Source: Marinilabiliales bacterium (GTDB lineage Bacteria > Bacteroidota > Bacteroidia > Bacteroidales > BM523). Taken from it: a DNA stretch of 5,910 nt. Where the stretch lies: contig PKSZ01000455.1 of NCBI GenBank assembly GCA_002869425.1, positions 1-5,910 on the forward strand, in the 5' to 3' direction. Position 1 is the first letter of the stretch; each line of letters starts with the position of its first letter. This document shows positions 1-5,910 of this stretch, piece by piece. Under the pieces are notes generated by a model. That model made no database searches and had not been told where the DNA came from. It saw nothing but the letters and a program-made list of their open reading frames with translations. The position numbers were made by a program, and so were the translations under genes.

Positions 1-213
1 GATACTAACGAAGAAAAGGCTGGTCCTTTAAAGCTGGATAATGGAATCAAAGGCTGGGAAGTGTATGATAAAGTTAACAAGGATGCAAATATTGTATTGG
101 GCATTGGTTCTCGCTTTTTGCTTACAATAGAGGCAGATGATCAAGAGAATACATATTTTGTAAAGGAAGTAGCACAATCTATGGATCTAGACGACTTAAG
201 TTCTATTAAGTAA
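1..213 (+). CDS. C-terminal end of an unrecognised protein (5' partial)
   Basis: The first reading frame is open from base 1 and ends in TAA at 211-213, leaving 70 codons of a gene that begins upstream of the window. The visible tail is hydrophilic and shows no membrane segment or sorting domain. It contains a GWEVYDK stretch, then a strand-like segment (IVLGIGSRFLLTIEA), an acidic turn (DDQEN), and a short helix-like end (DLDDLSSIK). I do not recognise the family and assign no function. Reality as a gene is supported by the open frame, by its ending 13 bp before a strong terminator, and by normal-looking codon use. Transcription evidently stops after it, so it is probably the last gene of its own unit rather than co-transcribed with the CAP gene. 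Confidence 0.8.
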   Translation, partial: DTNEEKAGPLKLDNGIKGWEVYDKVNKDANIVLGIGSRFLLTIEADDQENTYFVKEVAQSMDLDDLSSIK

Positions 214-226
214 AAATAAACCATTT

Positions 227-255
227 GGGCTGTCAGAAACTTGACAGCCCTTTTT
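227..255 (+). terminator. Strong Rho-independent terminator
   Basis: A perfect 9-bp stem, GGGCTGTCA (227-235) paired with TGACAGCCC (242-250), encloses a 6-base loop (GAAACT) and is followed directly by TTTTT (251-255). Six of the nine pairs are G-C. It sits 13 bp after the stop of the upstream gene and should terminate it. The T-run ends only 10 bp before the ATG of the next gene, so it could also act as an attenuator in that gene's leader. Confidence 0.9.
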
Positions 256-265
256 GTATCTGCTT

Positions 266-811
266 ATGAAGAACTTTCAATACATATTTATAATCCTTTT
301 GCTAATTCCTTTTTCATTACAGGCACAGGATTTTAAAAAGCATTGTATCAGTGGAGAGGAAGAAAAACTGTACAATTTGATTAATGATTATAGAAAAGAG
401 CAGAATCTTCCTGAGATTAAATTATCGAAATCATTGAGTTATGTAGCCAAAGCACACTGTATACAGTTGGCAGACAGTATACAGGAATTAACGCATGCCT
501 GGTTGCAATGTGATTATAGGACTTATGATGCTTCAACTTATGCCTGCATGTGGGAAAAACCCATGGAATTAACTAATTATACAGGCTATGGTTATGAAAA
601 CGCATTTGTAGTATACGGAGATAATGCTACTGCAGAAAAAGCACTGGCAGGATGGAAAAGCAGCAAGTTTCATAATGACGTCATTTTAAATAAAAACATG
701 TGGAAAGATCTCAATTGGAAAGCTATAGGTATAGGCATCTATAAGAATTTTGCTACCGTTTGGTTTGGCGAAGAAAAAGATATAGAAGGGAACCCCGTTC
801 TTTGTAATTAA
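266..811 (+). CDS. Secreted CAP/SCP-domain protein
   Basis: This is a 181-residue protein of the CAP superfamily (cysteine-rich secretory proteins, antigen 5, PR-1; bacterial members resemble YkwD). Residues 1-20 form a signal peptide: a short basic start (MKNFQ), a hydrophobic core, and an ALA-like end (LQA) before QDF, so the protein is probably periplasmic, surface-bound or released. The CAP core begins near residue 31 (EEEKLYNLINDYRKEQNLP, the family's N-terminal helix). It continues with AKAHC (His64), GYENA (Glu111, the family's G-E-N position), WKSSKFHNDVI (His136, the W..S..H motif), then GIGI and a final strand ending VWFGEE. Thus the two His and one Glu of the usual cavity are visible. 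The mature part has five cysteines (27, 65, 82, 94, 180). The in-frame TTG at 254 would give four more residues but lies inside the terminator T-run, so ATG 266 is preferred. No Shine-Dalgarno sequence is seen. The biochemical role of bacterial CAP proteins is poorly defined, so no substrate is proposed. Confidence 0.85.
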   Translation: MKNFQYIFIILLLIPFSLQAQDFKKHCISGEEEKLYNLINDYRKEQNLPEIKLSKSLSYVAKAHCIQLADSIQELTHAWLQCDYRTYDASTYACMWEKPMELTNYTGYGYENAFVVYGDNATAEKALAGWKSSKFHNDVILNKNMWKDLNWKAIGIGIYKNFATVWFGEEKDIEGNPVLCN

Positions 812-813
812 TC

Positions 814-846
814 TTGAAAGGCTCTATTCAGGATTTTCAATTTTTT
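814..846 (+). terminator. Possible weak terminator of the CAP gene
   Basis: TTGAAA (814-819) can pair with TTTCAA (835-840), followed by TTTTTT (841-846). The stem is only 6 bp and AT-rich, with a 15-base loop, so this is weak. It is placed just after the CAP stop codon and overlaps the 3' end of the convergent minus-strand gene. Confidence 0.25.
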
Positions 847-1405
847 CAAAAAATGCTTTTCTGTTTCGTGGCAGTGCTTCGATGGTTGAAAGCTCCCACT
901 TGTTTTCAAGATCATATTTGCGATTGTTAAACACAAAAGGAATTCCTCCAATAACAATGGCAGCTGTTCCTACAATTGCCAGAGTATAACCCATCATCAT
1001 AACAATGGCTCCACCGCAGGCGTCATTTGAGTTTTTAGCATCTCTCAACATTAAAATACCAATTCCACCAAAAATAGTTCCTGCTCCGGTTACAGTTCCT
1101 CCAATTATTTTAGCTATCTGCATCCCAGTGCTTCTGCCACCTAGTTTCCTGATGTTCTCAATTGGAAACTCTATAGAGTCTACTACAATTGTATTTTCGT
1201 CTTTGACTCGAAATTTTCCTTTGTGCTTCTCATCATCACCATACAGCCAGAAGTTTATCTTTTTTCCAGCTTTCATAAATTTTACTTTTTGTTTTTGCTG
1301 ATGTTTTATTGCCAGAAAGTCATTGCTGTAATCTCTTTCAGACTGAGCATAACCAATCTCTATAATAAGGAGGGAAAACAGAAATATCAAAATTGTTGTC
1401 TTCAT
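824..1405 (-). CDS. Exported/membrane protein with glycine-rich hydrophobic pair
   Basis: This is a 193-residue protein I cannot assign to a named family. Residues 1-20 look like a signal peptide (MKTT, hydrophobic core, GYA before QSERD). Residues ~35-87 form a small basic, strand-rich domain; KGKFRVKDENTIVVDSI followed by FPIENIRKL resembles short beta domains common in Bacteroidota exported proteins that read as 'modulate X, value Y at site Z', but that is only a likeness. Two hydrophobic, glycine-rich segments follow at ~96-120 (IIGGTVTGAGTIFGGIGI) and ~131-158 (GGAIVMMMGY to IVIGGIPFVF), separated by a short polar loop with Cys130. They could be a membrane hairpin of the glycine-zipper type. 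The C-terminal tail (~159-193) is charged. There is no T9SS sorting domain. Its ATG follows the stop of the upstream gene by one base (TAA-T-ATG), so it is almost certainly co-transcribed with, and perhaps translationally coupled to, the T9SS cargo gene. It ends 12 bp from the convergent CAP gene. Confidence 0.8.
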   Translation of the reverse strand: MKTTILIFLFSLLIIEIGYAQSERDYSNDFLAIKHQQKQKVKFMKAGKKINFWLYGDDEKHKGKFRVKDENTIVVDSIEFPIENIRKLGGRSTGMQIAKIIGGTVTGAGTIFGGIGILMLRDAKNSNDACGGAIVMMMGYTLAIVGTAAIVIGGIPFVFNNRKYDLENKWELSTIEALPRNRKAFFEKIENPE

Positions 1406-1406
1406 A

Positions 1407-2804
1407 TTACTGTTTGATTATTTTTGTTGTGAGTTTACTATTGTTGGTTTCAATTACAAAAAGATAAACCCCATTATGCAGGTTTCTACAGTCTATAGCC
1501 TGCTTTCCCTGTTCTATCTCTTTGTAAATAATTTTTTTACCCGTAGCATTAAATACGGTCAATCTGGCACTTTTTGATGAGGAATTTTCAATGTATATAC
1601 CTCCATCTGTTATTGAGGGATAAATATCAAAATCTGTAGTTTTTTCCATTTCCGGAATGCCTACAAATGCATAATTACTGCTTGTAAAACTACAATAGTT
1701 ATCATTATAGACTGTAACAGAATAATCTGCATCCATAACCGGATGATAGCTTGAATTGATAGCCCCTGGTACTGGTAGGTTGTTTCGGTTCCATTGGTAT
1801 GCTATACCCTCTGTATCTGAAAAAAGTGTATCACCAATTCTTTCAATAGCAGGCGCAAGCAAGGAGTCTTTTTCCGATTGATAATAAATTCCAGTAAGTA
1901 TCAGGTTACAATAGTCAAAAGGACTTTGAACTCCAAAAACAGATTCGGTTTGTTGTGAAGTAAAAACTGTTGTCTTTTCCTCGTAATCAAAGAAATCTTC
2001 CTGAATTGCATAATAGGCACTGTTGTTCATTTTTACAAGCGATCCACCCGCATTTTGTAAGTCTGAAACCAACATAAATGCTTTTCCCATAATTGTATCT
2101 TCGCTTAGATTCATGTTGGAAATAGAATGCGTCTTTGTTTCGGTGGAAATATAAATAAGACCGTCATGAACCAATATATTTCCAATATAATCAGCTTCAG
2201 GTTCATAATAATATATAATCAGCAAAGCGCCGTCAGTATCTCTAGCTGAGGTTATGACGCTTGTAGGTAATCCGCTAAGTGTGTATGTGCCATTTCCTGA
2301 AATTGTATGGCTAACATCGCATCTGTAGGCACAGGTAGCTTCGTAGTTCCATGCATTTTGATCAACTTTGCCAATTAAAACACCCGTTAAATCGTAGGAG
2401 CTACCATTGCTGTTTGTCAGGTTGAATTCAGAGATAGTGTCTTTACCTGCAATTGAAAAATAAATATATGCTTTGGCTATTTTAGCTCCTGAAGGAATAT
2501 TATTAATAACAAGCTCAGCAGGTTGATCTGTTCCCGGAAAGTTACCAAGGTAGTTTTCCATTCTTTTACCAAGCCTTACTGATGAGTATGTGTAGTTTAA
2601 TCCACATCTTGATAATCTGGTGGATTCACTTAAAATATTATTTCCGTTTTTATTTTTTTGACCTTTTCCCAAATAATCATGGTGAACATGCAAATTGTCT
2701 TGGTTAATACCCGAAAAACCTGTGTTAGCTTGTGAATATAAGCCGTTTGCGATTCCTGTCCATAAATAACACAGTAAAATTGTTAACGTAGTGATTCTTT
2801 TCAT
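1407..2804 (-). CDS. T9SS cargo protein: beta-rich domain, Ig-like domain, type A sorting domain
   Basis: This 465-residue protein is predicted to be secreted and attached to the surface by the type IX system. Residues 1-25 are a signal peptide (MKRITT, hydrophobic core, YSQ). Residues ~26-315 form a beta-rich domain: SGAKIAKAYIYFS (~105-117), CAYRCDVSHTISGNGTY (~158-174) and DTDGALLIIYYYEP (~189-202) recall the 'AYLYW / DVT..G.Y / GA.L.VvYe' pattern of DUF3344-like bacterial surface domains. That match is by eye and not certain. Residues ~318-380 are an Ig/PKD-like module (AYQWNRNNLPVPGA, then YSVTVYNDNYCSF). Residues ~391-465 (bases 1410-1634) match the Por secretion tail: DIYPSITDGGIYIE, ARLTVFNATGKKI, LHNGVYLFVIE and a terminal KIIKQ. 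This tail directs outer-membrane translocation, after which it is normally removed. No catalytic motif is apparent, so adhesion or ligand binding is likelier than enzymatic activity. It is the first gene of a two-gene unit and is divergent from the giant repeat gene. Confidence 0.9.
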   Translation of the reverse strand: MKRITTLTILLCYLWTGIANGLYSQANTGFSGINQDNLHVHHDYLGKGQKNKNGNNILSESTRLSRCGLNYTYSSVRLGKRMENYLGNFPGTDQPAELVINNIPSGAKIAKAYIYFSIAGKDTISEFNLTNSNGSSYDLTGVLIGKVDQNAWNYEATCAYRCDVSHTISGNGTYTLSGLPTSVITSARDTDGALLIIYYYEPEADYIGNILVHDGLIYISTETKTHSISNMNLSEDTIMGKAFMLVSDLQNAGGSLVKMNNSAYYAIQEDFFDYEEKTTVFTSQQTESVFGVQSPFDYCNLILTGIYYQSEKDSLLAPAIERIGDTLFSDTEGIAYQWNRNNLPVPGAINSSYHPVMDADYSVTVYNDNYCSFTSSNYAFVGIPEMEKTTDFDIYPSITDGGIYIENSSSKSARLTVFNATGKKIIYKEIEQGKQAIDCRNLHNGVYLFVIETNNSKLTTKIIKQ

Positions 2805-2834
2805 ATTATGAACGCGGGTTTGGTTTGTAATATG

Positions 2835-2866
2835 CTAATATACAATAATTAAACGAGATTCAGAAA
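2835..2866 (-). promoter_or_regulatory. Candidate promoter for the minus-strand two-gene unit
   Basis: Read on the minus strand, TTTCTG (2866-2861) and TATATTAG (2842-2835) are separated by 18 bp. The second box differs from the Bacteroidota -7 pattern TAnnTTTG at one fixed position, and the first is a loose fit to the -33 TTTG box. Transcription would begin near 2828, leaving a leader of about 24 bases before the ATG at 2804. The assignment is by pattern only. Confidence 0.35.
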
Positions 2867-2897
2867 TTTTTGTATCTGGTGTTTATTCGTACTTTTA
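2867..2897 (+). promoter_or_regulatory. Candidate promoter for the giant repeat gene
   Basis: TTTTTG (2867-2872) and TACTTTTA (2890-2897) are separated by 17 bp and resemble the Bacteroidota -33/-7 pair, with one mismatch in TAnnTTTG. Transcription would start near 2904, giving a leader of about 23 bases. The AGGA at 2909-2912 is 14 bases from the ATG, too far to be a convincing ribosome binding site. The upstream box abuts that of the opposing candidate promoter. Confidence 0.4.
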
Positions 2898-2926
2898 TTT
2901 ACCAATTTAGGAAAATTATTGTCATC

Positions 2927-5910
2927 ATGAAGTGTATAAAATCTTTGCTGTTTATCGCAGTTTTTGTGTTATCATTATTGTTTTCGTTTAGTTCACTTGG
3001 GCAGGATGGACCTTGTGATGATGATGTGCCGGTTTTTACGGTAGATTTATCAAGCAACCCAGATAGTCTATGGAGTCTCGATAATGTACAACGTGTTGGT
3101 CAGTGCTGTAGTTATCCAAATTCAGTGCGGTGTGCAAAGTTTATTTTAACACTTCATCCTGATGCCGATGGTATTGTTTTTTCTGTTATAGAAGGCGCTG
3201 TTCCACAGAATCTTACCTGGCAGCTAATGGATCTTGGTAATACTACTTGTGATCCAAATCCAAAACCAGCAAATGAACTTGTTTGCCTTGATGGAGTTGG
3301 GCCATATGCTATAGTTTTTTGTAAACCGGGAGCCAATAAAAACACTTTTATGATTCAATCTGTTCAGGAAACTGAAGTGAGCAGTGATATTGCTGTTTCA
3401 GAAGGATGTATTGATACATTGATGGCAACCGGATTTCAGGAATCTTCTATTACATGGAATTCTGTTTATCCAGGTGTTTCTGGAGAATACAATAGTGCAT
3501 TGAGTTGTTCCAGCAATTGCGATACAACAATTGTTACTGGTGACGATACATTTCCTCCTTATATTGATTATGAAATTGTCGGCTTACCTGCTGCGGGTTG
3601 TGTTACGGATACAACAAGAGATACAGCGCGGGTATACTTCATTACTACAATAGATGTGCTAATCAATCCGCAGGATCCTGCCATTTGTTTTGGTGGTACA
3701 GGAACAATTCTTACAGCAAATGGCTCAGGTGGTGCCGCTCCATACAGTTATTTGTGGAGTACAGGTGCAACAACACAATCTATTACAGCATTAACAACCG
3801 GTGATTTTTGGGTTAAGGTAATGGATACTACAAATTGTGGTTCTGCTTACGATACAGTTAATGTCGTTAAATTCGATTCTCCCATAAATGTTAGTGCTGG
3901 TGATGACCAAACGGTTTGTGTTAGTAACCCGGTTGTTTCTTTGTCCGGGTCTGTTTTGGAAGCAGGAGGAGGTATCTGGTCAGGAGGGAATGGTGCTTAT
4001 AGTCCTTCCAATGAAGATTTATCTACCGATTATACTCCCACGGCAGCAGAAATATCTAATGGGACAGTTACATTAACTTTAACTTCAACAGAAAACAGGG
4101 GTTGCCCTGCTGATGAAGATGAATTGGTTGTGGATATTGTGCCTATAGCAACAGTGAGTGCAGGCCTGGATGATGATATTTGTGCGGGTGATGATTATAC
4201 AACCAACGGAACTATAGGGGGTAGTGCAAGTACAATAAGTTGGTCTTCTTCAGGAACAGGTTCATTCGATAATGAAAATGCTTTGCATGCTGTCTATACA
4301 CCTTCAGCGCAAGATATTTCAGATGGTTTGGTTACTCTAACTGCAAGCACTGATGATCCTTTAGGACCATGCGGTTCAGTTACAGATAATATGGAGCTAT
4401 CAATTATTCCGTTGGATGATCCTTCATTCACATATGCATCTGCAGTTTATTGTCCTACAGGTAGCGATCCAACACCAACAATAACAGGAACTCCTGGTGG
4501 AAGTTTTTCAGCGCCAGCAGGAATTGTTTTTATAGATGCATCAACTGGAGAAATTGACCTTTCCGCTTCTTCAACAGGAGGTCCTTATGCAATTACATAT
4601 ACAACCAATGGAACTTGTCCTCAGTCTCAAATTTTCAATCTAACTATTGCAAATGAGGATGATGCAACTTTTTCTTATTCACATCCTAATTATTGTCAGG
4701 GCGGTGTGGATCCATTGGCTACAATAACGGGAACAACTGGTGGTGTTTTTAGTGGTCCGGCGGGAGTTACTTTTCTGGATGCAGGAACTGGTCAAATAGA
4801 TCTTTCTGCCAGTAACGCAGGAGGTCCATATACAATTACATATACAACAGCAGGCTCATGCCCGAATTCATCTACTTTCGATATATCTCTAATAGAAGAA
4901 GATGATCCTTCCTTTTCTTATGTATCCAATATCTTTTGTCAGGGAGATGCAGATCCATTACCATCGATTTCAGGTACTTCAGGAGGGATGTTTTCTGCAT
5001 CTGCAGGAATAGTTCTTGGTAATATTTTTACTGGATTGGTCGATTTGTCAGCCAGTACAGTTGGCGGTCCATACACAGTAACCTATACAACCGCTGGTAC
5101 TTGTGCCAATTCGTCTACATTTAATGTAACGGTTAGCGCAGAAGAAGACCCTTCTTTTTCATATTCATCAAATACTTATTGTCAGGGTGATGCAGATCCT
5201 ATCCCAACAGTTTTGGGTACCACAGGTGGAACTTATACTGCACCGGCAGGTGTTGTAATCAATGCTGCTACGGGTGTAATCGATTTGTCAGCAAGTACAC
5301 TTGGAGGGCCTTATGATATTACTTATGCAACGCCGGGAACTTGTACTAATTCTTCTGTTTATCAGATTAGTATAACGGAAGAAGAGGATGCTTCATTCAA
5401 TTATTCTTCTGCAACCTATTGTCAGGGAGCTACCGATCCTATACCGACAATAACGGGTGTTTCCGGGGGAATATTTATTGCTGATCCAGAGATTGTATTT
5501 GTGGATGCATCTACAGGCGAAATAGATTTGTCAGCCAGCACATCAGGAGGACCTTATACAATAACTTATACAAGTCCTGGTGTTTGTTCAAATAGTGAAA
5601 CATTTAGCTTAAGTATTATTGCTGAAGATAATCCTGCCTTTTCATATTCATCGAATAGTTTTTGTCAGGAAGATACTGATCCTGTAGCCACAATATCAGG
5701 TACATCTGGTGGCTCTTTTTCAACTGTTGCAGGATTGGTGTTAAGCAACACATCAACTGGTCAGATTGATTTATCTGCTTCTACAGTTGGGGGGCCTTAT
5801 GTTGTCACATATACGACTTCCGGAACTTGTCCGAATAGCTCAATATACACAGTAAGTGTACTGGAAGAAGACGATCCTTCAATCAGTTATAGTCAGGCAT
5901 CATATTGTCA
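2927..5910 (+). CDS. Giant secreted repeat protein, likely T9SS adhesin (3' partial)
   Basis: One frame is open from ATG 2927 to the window edge: 994 complete codons and no stop. Residues 1-25 are a signal peptide (MKCIKS, long hydrophobic core, SSLG before QDG). Residues ~26-230 are a cysteine-rich region with 11 Cys (30, 60, 61, 69, 108, 120, 132, 161, 194, 198, 225), including LDNVQRVGQCC and PYAIVFCKPG; similar segments open other large Bacteroidota surface proteins, as I recall them. Residues ~245-318 form a SprB-like repeat (ICFGGTGTILTANGSGG, PYSYLWSTGATTQSI). Residues 319-405 and 406-496 are two related modules, and 497 onward is an array of 80-81-residue repeats. There is no enzyme motif. 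The architecture is that of gliding- or adhesion-type surface proteins exported by T9SS; their C-terminal sorting or gliding-motility domain would lie beyond this window, so the export route is inferred. The start is chosen because the signal peptide follows it directly and a promoter-like pair lies upstream. Confidence 0.92.
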   Translation, partial: MKCIKSLLFIAVFVLSLLFSFSSLGQDGPCDDDVPVFTVDLSSNPDSLWSLDNVQRVGQCCSYPNSVRCAKFILTLHPDADGIVFSVIEGAVPQNLTWQLMDLGNTTCDPNPKPANELVCLDGVGPYAIVFCKPGANKNTFMIQSVQETEVSSDIAVSEGCIDTLMATGFQESSITWNSVYPGVSGEYNSALSCSSNCDTTIVTGDDTFPPYIDYEIVGLPAAGCVTDTTRDTARVYFITTIDVLINPQDPAICFGGTGTILTANGSGGAAPYSYLWSTGATTQSITALTTGDFWVKVMDTTNCGSAYDTVNVVKFDSPINVSAGDDQTVCVSNPVVSLSGSVLEAGGGIWSGGNGAYSPSNEDLSTDYTPTAAEISNGTVTLTLTSTENRGCPADEDELVVDIVPIATVSAGLDDDICAGDDYTTNGTIGGSASTISWSSSGTGSFDNENALHAVYTPSAQDISDGLVTLTASTDDPLGPCGSVTDNMELSIIPLDDPSFTYASAVYCPTGSDPTPTITGTPGGSFSAPAGIVFIDASTGEIDLSASSTGGPYAITYTTNGTCPQSQIFNLTIANEDDATFSYSHPNYCQGGVDPLATITGTTGGVFSGPAGVTFLDAGTGQIDLSASNAGGPYTITYTTAGSCPNSSTFDISLIEEDDPSFSYVSNIFCQGDADPLPSISGTSGGMFSASAGIVLGNIFTGLVDLSASTVGGPYTVTYTTAGTCANSSTFNVTVSAEEDPSFSYSSNTYCQGDADPIPTVLGTTGGTYTAPAGVVINAATGVIDLSASTLGGPYDITYATPGTCTNSSVYQISITEEEDASFNYSSATYCQGATDPIPTITGVSGGIFIADPEIVFVDASTGEIDLSASTSGGPYTITYTSPGVCSNSETFSLSIIAEDNPAFSYSSNSFCQEDTDPVATISGTSGGSFSTVAGLVLSNTSTGQIDLSASTVGGPYVVTYTTSGTCPNSSIYTVSVLEEDDPSISYSQASYC
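3659..3880 (+). other. SprB-like / PKD-like module within the giant protein
   Basis: Residues ~245-318 carry the hallmarks of the SprB-type repeat seen in Bacteroidota surface proteins: a Cys-Phe-Gly-Gly opening (Cys254), then APYSYLWSTGATTQSITAL (a 'PYTYLWSTGATT' core), then a 'G.FWVKVMD..NCG' closing strand. It is a single copy here. In SprB itself such repeats form the filamentous surface adhesin used in gliding; this is a family likeness, not proof of gliding. Confidence 0.75.
3881..4414 (+). repeat. Two tandem ~90-residue 'AGxD' surface modules
   Basis: Unit A is 3881-4141 (87 residues, 319-405) and unit B is 4142-4414 (91 residues, 406-496). Shared landmarks in order are SAGDDQTVC / SAGLDDDIC, IWSGGNGAYS / SWSSSGTGSF, YTPTAAEISNGTVTLTLTS / YTPSAQDISDGLVTLTAST, and a final Cys (GCPAD / PCGSV). 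Each unit has two cysteines. DNA identity between units is visibly lower than the protein pattern suggests, so the duplication is old. Such modules are common in large Bacteroidota extracellular proteins and are probably beta-sandwich spacers. Confidence 0.8.
4415..5910 (+). repeat. In-frame tandem array, 240-243-bp units (6 full, 1 partial)
   Basis: Units begin at 4415, 4658, 4901, 5144, 5384, 5627 and 5870; all are 81 residues except the fourth, which is 80 because one residue is missing in the loop before 'TG'. The last is cut by the window edge. The pattern runs: acidic lead (E/D-D-P-S-F), F-S-Y-S-S, Y/F-C-Q-G, D-P-x-P-T-I-x-G-T, G-G-x-F, A-G-x-V, T-G-x-I-DLSAS, GGPY, T-Y-T, G-T-C-x-N-S, then an alternating hydrophobic strand. 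DLSAS and GGPY are unchanged in all six full units, and each has exactly two Cys about 55 residues apart. At DNA level the units share only short exact stretches (for example GATTTGTCAGCCAG in the third and fifth), so they have diverged. They probably form a rod of beta-sandwich domains. Confidence 0.92.

Noticed and set aside
254..265. TTG start adding four residues to the CAP protein
   Set aside because: It lies inside the terminator T-run, and the ATG at 266 begins a textbook signal peptide.
788..801. GAAC-ccc-GTTC hairpin as a terminator for the minus-strand unit
   Set aside because: A 4-bp stem without a T-run on the minus strand is too weak to call.
1005..1417. Two + strand open frames (1005-1301 and 1223-1417)
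   Set aside because: Both overlap the minus-strand membrane protein gene. Their Pro/Ile- or Phe-rich translations are typical of the antisense of a coding region, with no start signals.
2802..2834. Inverted repeat CATATTA / TAATATG spanning the start of the T9SS cargo gene
   Set aside because: The arms are only 7 bp and AT-rich with a 19-bp loop, expected by chance in such DNA, and part lies upstream of the likely transcript start.
3154..3345. Minus-strand open frame inside the giant gene
   Set aside because: It is antisense to a continuous coding frame, has no recognisable motif, and is short.
3598..4076. + strand open frames at 3598-3804 and 3888-4076
   Set aside because: They are out-of-frame shadows of the giant gene, whose own frame is unbroken and has clear domain patterns.
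4415..5910. CRISPR-like or satellite repeat
   Set aside because: The 240-243-bp period stays in frame, the DNA copies are diverged, and conservation is at protein level, so this is a protein domain array.
1..5910. Novel defence, toxin or mobile system
   Set aside because: No nuclease, helicase, reverse transcriptase, transposase, toxin or immunity motif is seen; the genes fit a secreted and surface-protein locus.

Overview
The window looks like a chromosomal segment from a member of the Bacteroidota. Four things point there: a type IX secretion (T9SS) C-terminal sorting domain on one protein, a very long repeat protein built from SprB-like and PKD-like modules, start sites without Shine-Dalgarno sequences, and promoter-like boxes resembling the TTTG / TAnnTTTG pattern of that phylum. 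The DNA is AT-rich. No RNA gene, transposase, CRISPR array or phage gene is visible, so a genus cannot be named with confidence.

Layout from left to right. (1) Positions 1-213 are the last 70 codons of an unrecognised + strand gene, closed by a strong intrinsic terminator at 227-255. (2) Positions 266-811 (+) encode a secreted CAP/SCP-family protein whose ATG lies only 10 bp after the terminator T-run. (3) Convergent to it is a two-gene minus-strand unit read from 2804 down to 824: a 465-residue T9SS cargo protein, then, after a single base, a 193-residue exported or membrane protein with two glycine-rich hydrophobic segments. (4) A 122-bp divergent intergenic region (2805-2926) carries candidate promoters facing both ways. 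(5) From 2927 to the right edge there is one uninterrupted + strand reading frame of 994 codons with no stop. It has a signal peptide, a cysteine-rich N-terminal region, one SprB-like repeat, two ~90-residue repeats, and at least six full 80-81-residue repeats plus the start of a seventh.

Taken together the region is a cell-surface and secretion locus. The giant repeat protein and the T9SS cargo protein diverge from one intergenic region, and the CAP protein and the membrane protein are also exported. A shared function is an inference from position only. Nothing here shows a defence, toxin or mobile system. The most notable object is the giant repeat protein, whose full length and C-terminus lie outside the window.
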